Source: Hydractinia symbiolongicarpus (Eukaryota > Cnidaria > Hydrozoa > Anthoathecata > Hydractiniidae). From it: a stretch of 64,000 nucleotides of DNA. A program made the position numbers and the translations under genes. The notes beneath the pieces were generated by a model. The model saw only the letters and a program-made list of their open reading frames with translations, had not been told where the DNA came from and did not search any database. The stretch's first letter is position 1. Each line of letters opens with the position of its first letter. Positions 23,634 through 38,100 of the stretch are shown here, piece after piece. The stretch is from contig NC_079876.1 in assembly GCF_029227915.1 (NCBI RefSeq), positions 27,937,828-28,001,827 on the forward strand. The letters are read 5' to 3'.

Positions 23634-25590
23634 TGCGCGCTAATCTTGATAACCCATTCCGGTTTGGTGTCATGTGCAAGAGTGATCAAGCCTTCTTTAC
23701 GCTGAAGTCCAACTTAAGTTGCATAGAAAGAAAATGAAGAGATTTTTTATAACTTTTGATCATTTAAAGAATATGATTTTGGTTACGGATATACCATGTT
23801 ATATATTTTCTATGCAAAATTGTAAAGAGACGGGGGTAGGAAGGACTTTTGATAAAATAGATAGTAGGAATATCTCATCAAACAACTTGAGTGTATTTTA
23901 ACACTGCGTAAAATTTTCGTCACCTCGTAAAAGTTCCTGTTTCGCATCTGTCGCACCTATACTGGTTCGGAGAAGATTTAAAAACAAAGTTTAGTTCCAG
24001 ATAAGGGTCGTCGTTAAAAAGACAACAGAGTTATAGATAAGTGTATTAAATTTGTCGCTTTGTGCATGAGATTATTTTGACATTCAAGTTTTCACTGCTC
24101 TGTAATACCGTTGTATGGGTTTGTAATGCATAGATTTTTATAAAAATACCTCATTTTTACTAAACCTGGATACTCTTAACAAATCGATAAACTAACGTAG
24201 TTAAAACGGGTATTTGGTTAAGAGATGCCATGAACTAAATTTAACCGCTTCTAACAGGGGAATGATTGGGTAAAAGAAGTGGGCAAAAGGGACCAAATTT
24301 TTGCAAAGTAGCTAATACTTTTTGCCGACTAAAAAATTTTTGCCAATTTTTTTTTTTTTTTTTTCCTTTCTACCGATTATTTTTTACCCGAGGAAACACT
24401 TTTGCCATTTTTTTTTACCGACCATTTTTTTCTTTTTTCTTTTTTTGTCTTTTTTTATTTAGTATTTATAAAACCGTAAGGGTAATAAAGAGTGGATACG
24501 AAAACAGCCTGGTATCAGTTTGAATACCTGGTCGTAGCAGAAGAAAAAGAGAACTTAAAAAGAAAATCAAAATAAATAAGTGTTAAGGACCAAAGCAGAG
24601 AAAATGTTCGAATAAAAGAAAAAAAATAATCGTTAAAATTAATTTTGTTGTTTTCATTATTCTCTTTTTGGAGTTTGTATGGGAAGAAAAAAAGCGGGAG
24701 AGTTCAAATTTTCTTGGTCATTTTGATGTGGAAATTGGTCGTAAAAAAGTAAAAGAAAATTGCCCACATTTTATTTAGCCATTTTGTTACCGATATAAGG
24801 TAAAGTATAGTACAAATCAACTTTTGGTGAAGCTTGAGTTTTGAGATTTAAAGCTATATTTATATCTATAAAATTTTATTTTTAGTAAACTTTATTTAGA
24901 TTAATCTAGGGTTCTGAAGTTGTTGGCGGGAGAAAGGTTCAACTATTAGTCGGCCAGCGACTTTTAATGACCAATCCAGATGCTTAAAACCAGTCCGTTT
25001 AAAATAACGGAAAACCGGCCCGACAGTCTGCCTTATAATATCAAGAAACCCACTCGACAGTGCATGAGAAAGCGCTTTTTATAAGATGCAGTAAAAATTA
25101 GACGTGAGGCTGTCTGTTTTTACTTTTTGAGCCCTTTTCCAGCCTGATTTGTTTTTATTTTGTTCTTGATAGTCAGAATGCAATTTCTAAATTCAGTCTA
25201 AGTATTTATACATTTCTTCCGACGTATTTCTGTTAAATTGTTCTTATTTTATGGCAAATTTCAGACTCTTAGTTTAAGATACAAAATTGAATGCTGAAAC
25301 ATAAGCAAGTATTTGTGCGTCACTTGCGGTTAAGTTTTGTCGAAGGATTAATTACTGCATCTTCCCGATCTAATTATTTCAATTAAGTTTTCGAAGATAT
25401 TATTAGTTTGTGTCTGTTCGGAATTCTATTCTAATATTTTCGAAGACTTTGATGGAAGAAGACGGGGGTAAATCAACATCTTCCAGCGTGCTTCTTTAAA
25501 AGTGATTTATATGGTTAGCCTTACAGGAGGAGTGGAGTCAAAGGTTTCAACGTGAGGTATAGAAATCTCGTAATTTCTTTCTAACAACGT
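23634..25590. other. BRIX1 3' flank and intergenic
   Basis: No exon recognised. The first few hundred bases are expected to be BRIX1 3' UTR. Around 24270-24460 is a T-rich, low-complexity stretch with repeated words TTTTACCGA and TTTTGCC. GTGGGCAA near 24279 and TTGCCCAC near 24758 are inverted, which may mark another small decayed element. Confidence 0.4.
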
Positions 25591-25639
25591 GGGGATCGAA
25601 CGACCGTTAAGGTAAAGACCAATTGAACTACCGCTCCCC
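25591..25639 (-). repeat. Short tRNA-like sequence (SINE head remnant)
   Basis: Read on the minus strand, 49 bases begin GGGGAGCGGTAGTTCAATTG (an A-box-like region) and end CGTTCGATCCCC (a B-box-like region), with GGGG/CCCC ends able to pair. The spacing between the boxes is too short for a full tRNA, so the anticodon region is missing. Most likely the remnant of a tRNA-derived SINE, not a tRNA gene. Confidence 0.45.
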
Positions 25640-26116
25640 ATTTTTTTTAGAAAATGAGTCAGTGCAAAAAAAGTTCTAGAAAGCGCTAGGTACCAGTATT
25701 TTTATTTCGCAACAACATCGACCCATTCGCACTCACATTCCAAGCTTCTGTTACTCGCCTCATTTATAAAATTTACTTAAGACGGGGGAGATAAGATCAA
25801 GGTTGAGTACATAAACTACATAATTAATACATAATTTCTGTTGTAAATTATTTCTAACTAATCAAAAACCAAAGGTCAGTATTAATTGTCGGTATTAAGG
25901 TTTAATTCTCTTTTGAGCTTAGTTTTGCATTCTGAAAGAAAAAGTACACCCCCGTGTTTTTATTCATTCATAAATCTCGCCATTAGTAATAAACCAATCA
26001 GAACATCGGAAATACTTTCTGGGACGGTGTAGAATGTGTGGAGTATAGTAGTTAAACAGTAAACGAAAGTGCTGTTTATGTGCGAGGTGTTGTGAAATTT
26101 TCGCGGTAAAATAGTT
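25640..26116. promoter_or_regulatory. Upstream region of the LDLR-like gene
   Basis: Non-coding sequence directly before the receptor start codon at 26117; promoter and 5' UTR are expected here by position. No clear TATA element or other motif is seen. Confidence 0.35.
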
Positions 26117-29100
26117 ATGAAGTCTACTAAAACTTTGCTTTCTTATTTACTTTTTATGATTTCGTTGGAATGGAAATCCGTTTATGGTAAGAAAAAATTT
26201 ATTTCCTTTTTTTCTCTCTATTTTTCATAAAAGTTAAGGAAGTAGGAAAGAAAAAAGTCGGATGATCAGGCCAGCTGACTTCAGGGAGAATCTTGATCCC
26301 TTTTTAAGTTTCGCCCGCGGAGTACTTTTTTTAATTTTACATTATGAAATATGATACAAGCAAATGCAAATATACTTTTTTTGGAAATTGTTTGATTTTA
26401 CGTTGCCATGGTCGGGTGGAATTCATAAAAGTTATATTTTTTCTAGCTCTCCCTGGGAGCTGTTCAAAAGATCAGTTTACTTGCAAGAATAAAGAGTGTA
26501 TTACTAACACATGGCAATGCGACGGTGAAAACGACTGTGGAGATAACAGCGATGAATCAGATTGCGACAGCATTAGTAAGCGATTTTTTGCTTCGTTTTT
26601 ACAAATTTATTTTTTAAAATACAGTTTTCCTGTTAGTAGTTATTTGTTTAAAATTAGTGAATAATAAATAGCCACTGGTTTTGCTTATACAAAGAAGAGG
26701 AACTTTAATTATTTTTTAGACATTTTGTAAACACTAGCTAATCGTACGATTGGTTTCGTTTTGCTTGCCACATGCACACCATTTTGATTTCCTTGTGAAA
26801 CCAAAAACTTGAATGAATTAAAAACACCCACGAGTTTTTAAAAATGTTTGTTTATGTTCAAAGTGTACATATATCATGTTTTTTTTCAAAACATGCAGAG
26901 TTAATGAAACAAAACGTCAGAATATTTCATGGAGAAAAGTTTAAAACGTCATCTTTCAAAAAATATATAGCTGGCCTTATAACTTTTGACAGCTAACTTG
27001 CTAGCTATAGCTAAAGTCATCATAAGTTTTAACTTTTTTTTTTATTATTGCCAATAATAACATTCCCAGGATATTCCATCTAGCTAAGTATATCGTATGA
27101 TCTTTTTCGTGTGGAAATTCAATCTTGATTTTTTCTTGTATAACAGTTGACAGTTATTATTAACAACAGGGTTGTTGATATTCAATGCAGGTGTTAAGAA
27201 ATGTGATGATGTGAGTCACAAACTGAAAATCGTATGATAGTATTGTAATTCATTTATTATTTAATTTATTGAATTGCAAAGAGCGATCACCTAAGTAGTC
27301 AGAAGGTGTGATGGATGATTTTAAATTTGCTCTTGCTCTCCTGAGAGACAAAATCTCTAAAAATTTTAGAAAAACTCTTTGTCTGGATGTGAGGGGATGA
27401 TAAAAAATAATGAGAGGTATGTGCAACTTGATAAGCGAGTTTTTTAGGGATGGCTGAACTGTGGGAGAAGCAAGGGCAAACAATTAATAAGATTGGGAGG
27501 GGGTAAAATTTCCTTTGCATTTGTAGCATTAACCCTATTTGGTCCAGGGTGGGGGGCGGGCGGATTCTGCCCCTCCCCTGACGGTTTTTTTTTTAATAAC
27601 TCCTTATTGCTATGTTATATTGCTATGAAACTTACTGAGTTTCAATATTTATCTATTAGACACCTGCATGCCAATAATAACTCCTGTTTAGAACTTGAAA
27701 CTTGCAACAGAACTTTGTTTTATTAAGAAGAATCATTTTCCATAATTTGGACATGTGATTAATCCGATTTTGTCGGATTTTACCCGAAAAAACCAGATTT
27801 TCAGGCATTTTTTGGCACTTTTTTATGCGATCCACGTAAAAAACGAAAAAAATGTTAAGTAACTTTTATTTAGCTTTCAGAAACTTTAAACAGAATGCAA
27901 AAATTCGCTCTGGAACAAAAGTAATTAAATTTTAAGCAGATAGTGGCATTTTTAACAAATTTCAAGCTTCTGATGACGAATAAAATGTGCTGACTCAAGC
28001 AAAAATTTATTGCTGCCATTTTGTTCCTTTTATGACGTACTATAAGTGTGCCAAGTTTGATTCAATTTGAACAACCCTATGAAAAGTTATTGAGGGGTGC
28101 GGATTCCGCCCCCCCCCCCCCCCCCCCCCCCTCGTCATAGTATGTTAAAAAAACCCCAGACCGAATAGGGTTAAGACTGTTTTCCACTTCAAGAAAATTT
28201 TTTGCAAAACGTAACAGAAACAGAAAAGCTTCTCAGCATGCATACTTTTATGTTTACATCGCATAAACTAAAAATTTTCTGATCTGTTACGTCTGAGTAA
28301 AGTAAAGTTGAGTTCAACTTTTTCTTTGCGCTGTATGGAAGCGACAGGTAAATTATTAGTCAATCAGATTATTTAATTTCATGTGAATTGCGCGAAGTGT
28401 GTTAACTTTCTGTATTGAAATGGGCGTAATATTTTAAAGTGAAAATTATTAGCATAAAATCTTCTATTCTGTTCCTGTCCATTCCATTCCGTGGAAATTT
28501 GTTCTTGAATTGGAAAATAGATGTTACCCAGATAAGATTAAGTTGTGTACTTTGAAATAATGAAGGAGGATAATTAGGTAAAAGTGTAGGAAATTTGGAT
28601 CTAATCTAGGAAGTTTAGTCTGCTAAATAACAGACTGATGCAAAGGAATTTGACTTTAGAACAGTATAACATGGTCCAGATCAGATTAAAAAGAGTCATT
28701 AAAATACCCTGTTACATTAAGTCAAGAATGATGATGGCCATGTTGATGATTATAATGACGATGATAATGCTAACCTTGCCAATCTACTGATTTACTTTTC
28801 AATTTTCTGTATTTCAAGAATTATTTGTCTGAAGTATTTTTTATGTAAAAAAAAAATTGTTTAAAAAATTATTCAATTATTCATACTTGATATTGTCATT
28901 TGCTGATAAACCAGTGAATGTTAATTGTTAACAACTTATGAGTACTTCACGTTGTCTGCTCTGTCATGTTTTTTTAAATACTGTCAAGTGTCAAGAAAAT
29001 ATCATAAATTTTACCTTGAAAAAGCCAATTGTACTTAAATTAATTTTAAAATATTGGCAAGGATTTAATTTGAGATCTGCTCTTACAGAATTAGCATCAA

Positions 29101-32100
29101 CATTTACCTGTTTCATGGTTTTACATGCTTACATATCAAATATTCATTTTTTAAAATATCTGGCTCAAATAAGCTGAAAAAAGGAAAAAAATTCACAATA
29201 TTTAGCCAAAGAAATTCAGGAAAATAGTTACTTCAGTCTTGCAAGATATTGGGTAGCCATTAAATGGGTTTTTATAATGAAGCCTTTCAAATATTATCGA
29301 AGTTAGATAATTCTAGTAAAAAAGTAATGGAAAAGATAATTGCATATAAAATTTTAAAGGGAGTTCTCATTAATACAATTTCTATATATGACATACATCA
29401 GAGTTGATTGTTGAGTATGGCATGGTACTAAGTTAGAGTGTAATTTATGCTCCTAAAAATAATAACAGACCATCTCTTTAATCACAGCCATATTCCATTT
29501 GTCTGTCTGTCTGTCCGCGAAAGCCGCGTCCTGTTACGGAAACATGAAATGTGATATATAAAGGATGGGCGACCCCGTGGATTTATCCATTGGTTAATGT
29601 CTAGTCTATATTATAATGCCCATACACGTCTATCTGTCTGTCTGTCATGCAAAATGGTACCGCAAGTAGAAAGACCAATTTGTATATATAGGAAATATGA
29701 GAATTTGTGTTAAAAATAATGCCCATTTTCTAGAAAAACACAGACCCTGTGATGAATCAACCAATTTTCGCTGCAAGAATAAAAAATGTATTCCAAAGTC
29801 CTGGACTTGTGATCATGTTGATGATTGTGGAGATAACAGTGATGAATCAAATGTGGACGGCCCTCTTTGTGGTAAGTGGGAGGTTTAAAATTCTATTTTA
29901 ACTGTTTAGAAAATACCAAGTTGCATTTTATTTTAAACTGTCACAACACGGAAACTCAAGCAATGCATCAATTTCAGTATATATTTAGGCTTTCTTTGAT
30001 TTTTTATAAAACCTTTATGTGAACAATTGCAAAAAAAACTTAAGTTGGTGTTGTAATAAACGTAGACTGACTAAACTAACAACAAATGCTAAACGCTGAC
30101 TTCTCTTGCAAGTTATTAGGTTTTAAATCATTTTTAATATTAGTAAAATCAGATCAATGTGCAAGAGACGACTTCAAATGTAAAGTCAATGGATTTTGTA
30201 TTCTTCAAACATTCGTTTGTGATGGATCAAATAATTGTGGTGACAACGATAACTCTGATGAACATGATTGCAGTAAGTTGATTTTAATTACCTTGAATCA
30301 CCTTACTGTCCACCATGGGTTTAAATTAACACAGTTTGCTAGTTCCCAAATTGCAGATTTAAATACATTTGCTGCATTCCATTTCTTTTTGTTTATCTTT
30401 TGTTTATTTCTTCTTGTTTGTTCATCTCACCTACAATTGTTACAATAAAAACCATCTTACATCGTTGTTTTTTTTCTAAATCGGAAATGTACTTATTTAA
30501 ACCTAGTCTTCTATGAATGTGACCCAAAGAATGTTTTAATAATTTTGTAGGCAAAACTATAAGTATTTCTGAGTTTTTGTTGATAACTGTCTTTTTTATG
30601 TATTGCATACTCTTCTTGATACGAAGAATTACTAAATTATCCTGTTAGTCTGTGAAATGCCCATATTTCCTAATGTTAAAATTATGTTATAGAGAGCCGT
30701 ACATGCGGGGAACATCAAATGAAGTGTGACAATGGAAGGTGTGTCTCTAATGATTGGAAATGTGACAAGAGTGATGACTGTGGTGATGCAAGTGATGAAC
30801 GCAATTGCAGTAAGTTTGAATAATTATATTTGTAACTACATAATCGTGTACATTCACCCTTGGAAAGCATTTCTTAAACAATACTGTTTGTTTTCCTTTA
30901 AAGTAACGGGTAAAAATGTGTCTTGGTAACTTTTCTGAAATGCTCAACATCAATGAAATAGAGAAGTGTCAATGCATTGACTAGCATTAACAAAGTCGCC
31001 ATAGTGTACTTGGTTTGAAATCTGAAAACTTGTGGCCAAACCCACGTCAACTTACCTGAGTAAAAAGAGCCCATCTGTGACCAAAATTAGGCCAGCTCCC
31101 ATACATTTTCTTGATCAGCATTTCACCCTCATGCTGTGCAAGGATGCTTAAATTTCTGAAAAAAGCTCTGCATATAAATGGGATGATGACAAAAAATACA
31201 TTGTTCTACATATTGTCTTCATTACAGTGTTGCAGGTTTTTCCATTTAGATTTTGTTGATTTGCTTAAAACAATGAAAGCTTAACAATGATATTTTAAAT
31301 CTGACTTTCCTTGTGAAGGTATATATATTAACCTGTATTTTTTCTTAGGTTCTAAGGCTTGCCCTGCCAACCGATTTAAATGTGTTCGAAGTGGTCACTG
31401 CATTCGTGGAGAGTATAAGTGCGATGGTGCAAAAGATTGTCTTGATGGTTCGGATGAAGTTGGATGCATAAAAAGTAAGCAAGTAAAGAAAAAAGGGAAA
31501 CTTAGACGTCGATAGAAAGTTGTTGCTTTTGGATTTTATTCTTTTTAAAAGACTTATATAAATTTTTTGTAAACGTTCACAGTTCATTTTTTTATCAGTA
31601 AATCAATTTTATCAACAAAGTTAATTCAGTTATTGTATAATTCTTGTTCTGCGAAGAAGTTGTTACACATTAATATGCTTTCTACTTTGTCTAAGAACCC
31701 AATTCAATTTGTCTTCTTTAAGTTTACTGAGCAGTGGACACAATATTATTTATCAATATGTACTTATTTCGCCGCAGACTACAACAGTCAGGTATAATTT
31801 TTTGCCCGCAACACATCAAGTATTTAAAAGTGCTGTAACAAAAAAAATCCATATAGGGGTCACTATAAGGTGATGTTAGAAAAAAGAAATTATGAAAATC
31901 ACAAAAATTAATCATAAAGAAATAATAGAAAGTAAATATAAAGTGATCAGTAATTATTTATCTTGTAGAATTATTTCGGAGTTTAAATGCAATCTAAGAA
32001 TCTTGTGATATGTTAAATGTATTTATAAAAAAAAACTTCACTTTGCAAATAGCAACATATGCTTATTACTAATATACTAACATTTTACAGCAACACAGAA

Positions 32101-35100
32101 AATTCCACCAATGACGACAGCCACAACAACTACAAACACGAAGGTCTCAAGTACACTAGCTAATTCTAACCAAACCCATACTGACTCTCTGACATTCTTC
32201 AAGTTACTATCAACGACTTCTGTATCATGCAACAGATATGAATACCAATGCCGATTCTCAAAACGGTGTGTCCATATTAGTTGGCTGTGTGATGGTGCAA
32301 GTGATTGCAGATATGGAGAAGATGAAGACAAAAAACTTTGTAGTGAAAATAAATGTAGTGACAAAGAATTTCGATGTTTAAATGGGCAGTGCATTGATAA
32401 TGTATATCGGTGTGATGAAAAAAGTAATTGTTATGATGGTTCAGATGAAAAGAACTGCTGTATGTATATTATAGTTCTTGGTAATAATACAACATTAAAT
32501 AAGTTGAATAAGAAAGGCAGGGATCACAAACTTTTTGTAAATTCCCAGTTTTGTAATTTCTTTTCCCTGAAAATATTTTTTGTACGAGAAAGTGTTTACA
32601 TAAAAGTTCTAATACAAAATTTTGTGATCATTGTTTCTTAATTTTCCACACAAAATTTGTGCACATCTACAGATTTAAAATCTAACTTTCTCAATCAAAT
32701 TAATCTCTCTAAGTAAATACTGTCTTTTTTGTTTCCTTCAATATTATTATTTTACTTTGGGTTTGAAAAAATGTTCTTAAAAAAGGTAATGCATATCACT
32801 GGTAATGTTCATAATTGCTGCTATACCAAAAGAGATATTAGTAAAAAAATGCTGCCTGCTTATTGTCAAATACCAGTTTTTCCTTGCATCAATCTGTTAA
32901 ACACTTCCCTCTCAGAAGCAACAGAGAGCAGTGTTTAACAAGTACTCTAGTTTTCTTCAAGGAGAAAGTTCTTGAGTTTGTGTTGTGTTTACTATTTATA
33001 AACATGATTCAAAGGTTGATGGTTTACAATTTGTGGTAAGCAAGTAGCTAAGCAACCTAGGGCTTGATCTGCCAATTGGGGTTTGGGGTTGCTTACATAA
33101 AAAACATGTATTTACCTTAACACATGATATTTTATCTCTTTATCGCAACCACCCAGAGTATTTTTATATGCATCTATTTGGCAGCCATTTGTTTTGTTTT
33201 TTTCTTTGAGTTTTTGCACTCATATTTTTAGCTGAAATTCTTTTACCATGCTCCAAGCATACACATCATTGCAACAACAGCGACAAATGTATTGACAACA
33301 GCTTGCTCTGTAACAACAAAAAAGATTGTCCAGAAGGCGATGATGAATCAAATTCTTGTGGTTTGTAAATTATCTTATTTAACATTTTTAAATCAATTTT
33401 TGACTTAGTAGAGCATATGGTGTGATAATACCCAAGAGCAACTTTTCTTGTCTTAATTGAGTACGGGTCACAGCCGCAGCTGTTTTAATTATATTAATAG
33501 AGTCTTCTATAAGAAGCGGCAGAAGAAAATAAAGGAAATTAAAATGAATAGGTCAAAAACAAAATATATAATAAATAAATACTGTGTTTTATGTGAATTT
33601 CACTCAAAGCGAGAAAGATTTTTTTTTAACTTTTTATGGATTCCGCAAACTTTCTTTCTTTTCTACCTGATTTGCTGATAAAATTTCTGTAAAATTCTGT
33701 TTCATTTTTCTTGTTTACTTTTTCATCTTGTTGTTTCAATGTATTATTTTAAAAATGTATGCTATAAAATATGAAGTATTTTGATTGATTAGTTAAAAAA
33801 CCGCAACTTTTAAAAAAAGCGATTAGTCGAAAACAACTTTTATTTATCAGTGTTCCATGATGCATGAGGCCATAACTAGCAAGCAACTAATTAAAAGGAA
33901 TTATCAGACTTGTGTATGGCTGGCTGTTTATTCCGTTAAAAACATTTCTTTCTTTTCTATCGTAGTATCATATTTTCAGGCACCAGACTGTGACAGATAC
34001 ATTCTTATGTGCAAGATGAATAAAAAATAAATATTTTTGTGGATCTTGAAAACCCATTGCATATCATTTCCTAGAGCAACTTTGAAATATGAATTTTCCC
34101 AACAATGGGGTTATTCAATAATTACATAATGCCTAAGGAGTGGGGTATGATTATTTTTGTTATAAACTGTTACGAAAATTTAGGGGGGGGGGGGGGGTAG
34201 GGGTGGCAGAACCCTTTTGTATGTAACAGAATTCATATGTAGTAGGGATATTTTTTTGTATGATCTACATCTTGAATTCTCTGGACCCTCAAATCTGCAA
34301 ACCTACTGAAAATGTCATCTTTTGTGTTAAATAAATGGCCTCGTGAAGGTCTTTAATACTATAGGTAACAAATAGATGAGGACTTTAGATATTATGTAAC
34401 AACAGGGCTGGTAGTACTAGAATTTTGCAATGCATTACATGGAGTAAAAAAATGGCGATTTGGGTGTTACCCTGTCTAGTCTAGTCTAGTAATCATTCTA
34501 TGTGAAGTTTTAACGCTTGTCTGTTTAATTTTCAGCTCTTAAGTCATCTTTTGTCAGGATATTTTCTTTGTGCTTGTATGCTTGCGAATTTTAAAAGATG
34601 GCAAAATTATTGTCTCTTTATTACTTTAATTTCGTCATTCACAAAATTTTATGCATTTTACTTTTGTCAATCAAATGTGCTTTTTCCATAGCTGAAGGAG
34701 AGTTGAAATTTGAATAACTAGATCTGTTTAAGAGATAATAATTTACAACTGGAAAATTACTAAATGCTCTGTTTTTTTTCAACAGAATAAATTTCGCAAA
34801 TTGTCAATAAATAAAATTTGGCGGTAATATATTTCCTGAATAACAATTATTATAATTAATTTCATGAGTGAGATGCAAATTTACCAAATATGCATTAATT
34901 TCTGCTTGGGACAATTTCTTACAAAATATTTTTTTTCACTACGCAGGTGTCAATGAATGTTCATCCAATAATGGTGGTTGTCTTCACTACTGCAGAGACT
35001 TGCCAATTGGTCATATATGCACGTGTAAACCAGGCTATAAATTGGCTCTGGACAATAAAACTTGTGTGGATATCGATGAGTGTTCAATTTTTGGGCGGTG

Positions 35101-38100
35101 CAGCCAAGGTTGTGTAAACTTTAAAGGCTCGTTTGGATGTCAATGCGACAAGGGTTATATCTTGGATCCTGTAAACAGAAGAACATGTCACGCGCAAGGT
35201 GAGTTTGTACGCTGTTTAGCTTTACTTAATTGATCAGTCAAACTTTTAGTCATACTTTTAAAGATTATGAATCTTATGATCTATCTCCATATGAGTTTTA
35301 TAAGTACTCATTTTTTTATGTACAATTTTATAAGGACCTTAAACCTGCCAATAATAGTTACTGAGTGGTAGATTTGAATCCAACATTAGTCAGCTTTTGG
35401 AGGATGTTACGTATAGTGTTCTGTCAACGCAGTATTTTAAAAGGAAACTGAGGTGACGATAAAAGATACAGCTTGAAACCATATTGTGTAATGGATTAAA
35501 AATTACGACAATAAAAACAATCGATAATTTCTGTGAGGCCAACATACATGACATCATATATTCAAAGTATTAAATGTCAAAATCGTAAATATCTCGAAAA
35601 TAAAAAAAAACATTATAAAAATTGTAGTTCCACAACAAACTCTATAAATTATCACATAAGATACCTTTTAGTGTTAAAAAATTAATCATCTATGTTAATT
35701 CGTTTGTGATTTCCTGACATACTATTTAATTTTAGCTCCTCACCCCAGGCTCATACTTGGAGATATGGGTAATATTCGAGAGATGTCGACGAATGATCGA
35801 AAGTACAAACCACTTATATCAGATGCTCGAAGTGTAAGATCCATTGCAGTACATGTTGAAACAGAAATGATTTATTGGACAGGTCTGACGAAAAAAAAGA
35901 TATATCGTGCTTCAATGTCTACGGGCAAAATAGAAGTTGTCCTCGACAGTAAAACAAACAAGCCAGAAGCGTTAGCAATTGATTGGGTTGGACATAAGTT
36001 GTTTTGGATTGATACGTGTAAGTTTGGTTTTATAAAGTTAGCCAAAGTGGATAACAGGTATAACAAGCCCAACTTATCGTATGTTCCGGTAACTATGTGA
36101 CATCGAATTCTCACAGTACTCATAAATGGATTCTTGATTTATTCGTTTAGCAATGCGTATATGGTAAATTACATCTAGCCTTAATTTTGTCCAGTGGGAA
36201 GGGTGTCCTAGGTAGGAATTGCCCAGGGACAATTATCCAGGGTGGAGGAGGGAGGCTATATTGATGGTAAAAGTAACATAGGCACATGAGCTTGTGAAAA
36301 AGAAGTTAATGTGTTAGTGGTTATCTAATTTAATTTGGGCGCACAAAATATGTCTAAGGCTTTATAGCTGAATTTTATGGTCATGACAAGCCTATGGGGT
36401 GCACCAATTTAGTCGGTAACGTTGAACCTGCATTCAGGACATTCCTGTGCTATGAAAATCAAGACTGATAGAAGTGAGAAGTGAGAATTGTTTGAAAGGC
36501 GATCAACCATTCCCTGCAGGCACAGAGAAATCGAAAAGCCAAATACTTAATTTCTGTAAATTCTTTTCTGTTTTTCTAGTTCACAACGAAAGGATCTGTG
36601 TTTCAAATCTTAATGGTTCCCACATAAAAACTTTGGTAAACGCTTCAGCTAAAGAGCAACTTATAGCTCTTGCTGTTTACGCTGAAAAAGGTTTCATTTA
36701 CTGGAAATCATTCCACCCAGACATGCCTTCACCAATTAAACGTGCAAACTTAGATGGCACTGACAGAATGACTATTGTAGAAAAATCGAATGCAAGTGAC
36801 ATCGCAGTGGACAAAACGCTCGAACGAATTTATTGGGCAGGTTCAGAAAGTATTTATTCTTGTGCAGTGGATGGTAGCGATGTTAGAAAAGTACTGTCGC
36901 ATATATATCCTTACTTGTTGACTGTGTTTGAAGACTCGGTTTACTGGATTGATGGAGGGAACCATAAACTGTACACTGCTAATAAATTTACCGGCAGATT
37001 TAAAAAGGCCTTTAAGGAGGAATTCACTTTCGTCACTGATATTCTGGTGTATCATCCTTTAGTACAAAATACAGGTAAGGTCCGTTTTTTACCCTTCAGA
37101 ATGTGTGACCACTTTTTTATGCACAGAAAACACTTTACGGTTGAATGGATAACAAAAGCGGAACTAACGTTTCGCCTATGACGATATCGTAATCCATCGA
37201 GAGTCAATATGAAGAGTAAACAAGAAGCCCTAGGAGCTTTAAGAATTTCCGCTCGCTACCAAAACATTTGATGACAACCTGCTAATTCGTTGTGTTATCG
37301 TGCCAAACATTCAAAGAGGTTTGGTGCATGAAGCTCTGAAGATAAAGCACACAAGTGACACATCTTACAACAAACGCAAACAAAACGAAACGTGTCATAA
37401 TAAACTCACATTTTAAAAGAAATTGCTAACAAAAAATACAGCCTATCATTCATGGTTGAAAGTCTAGCGATTGAAACGTTTATGGTCTTAAACGGCATTT
37501 AGTTGACAAAAAATCAAAATTTTGATGTGACCATCATGTTCAAAATACTTTCTTTATTAACCGTGCCAATTTTTATCGAAAAGAAGTAGTTTTAATTTTT
37601 GGACAAATTTTGGCCTGAAATGACATTTAGTTGACAAAAAGTTTTGTTTCACCATCATTTTCGGCATACTTTATTGTTAACTGTGCCAAATTTGGCAGAA
37701 AATGAAGTGGTTTTAATTTTTGGACCAATTTGGGCCTAAAATGGCATTTAGGTGACAAAAATCAAAATTTTGATGTCACCATTATGTTTAGCATACTTTT
37801 TTTGTTAACTGTGCCAAATTTTGTCAAAACAAATACCAATTTGGCCTGAAACGTCATTTAGATGATTTCCCAGTACTTAGGGAGCTTGGGTACGAAGTTT
37901 AAATCTGTGAAGTTGCAATTGACCATTTGGGACAGGGTTAGTTAGTCAGTTATACCAATACTATTCTCCTCTCAGAGGAACGTGAAATCCCAGGGTCAAT
38001 TTTTTCTTAAAAAATGCTCCGAAAGAAAAAAACGACGGTTTTAAAGCGCCCGACGTGCAATTTCTACGTTATATTTTTATTATAGTTTTGCATCCATGCC

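Larger units (their letters stand above)
26447..33360 (+). other. LDLa repeat cluster 1-8 (exons 2-8 of the receptor)
   Basis: Each LDLa has six cysteines and an acidic calcium-binding end: [10 protein letters not shown] (1), [10 protein letters not shown] (2, with an insertion before its last Cys), [12 protein letters not shown] (3), [10 protein letters not shown] (4), [10 protein letters not shown] (5), [12 protein letters not shown] (6), [10 protein letters not shown] (7), [11 protein letters not shown] (8). Repeats 6 and 7 share one exon with the Thr-rich linker; all other repeats have their own phase 1-1 exon. Confidence 0.92.

Noticed and set aside
27188-27207. Possible extra receptor exon between AATGCAG and GTGAGT (VKKCDD)
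   Set aside because: It would break the phase 1 pattern: 20 bases entering in phase 1 leave in phase 0, and the joined frame fails.
28111-28132. Long poly-C tract
   Set aside because: Part of the piggyBac-type MITE subterminal G/C run, not a separate feature.
32077-32394. 105-codon minus-strand frame
   Set aside because: Shadow of receptor exon 7 on the opposite strand.
37496-37862. CRISPR-like spacing of repeats
   Set aside because: The units are contiguous diverged tandem copies of about 120 bases with no unique spacers, in an animal intron.
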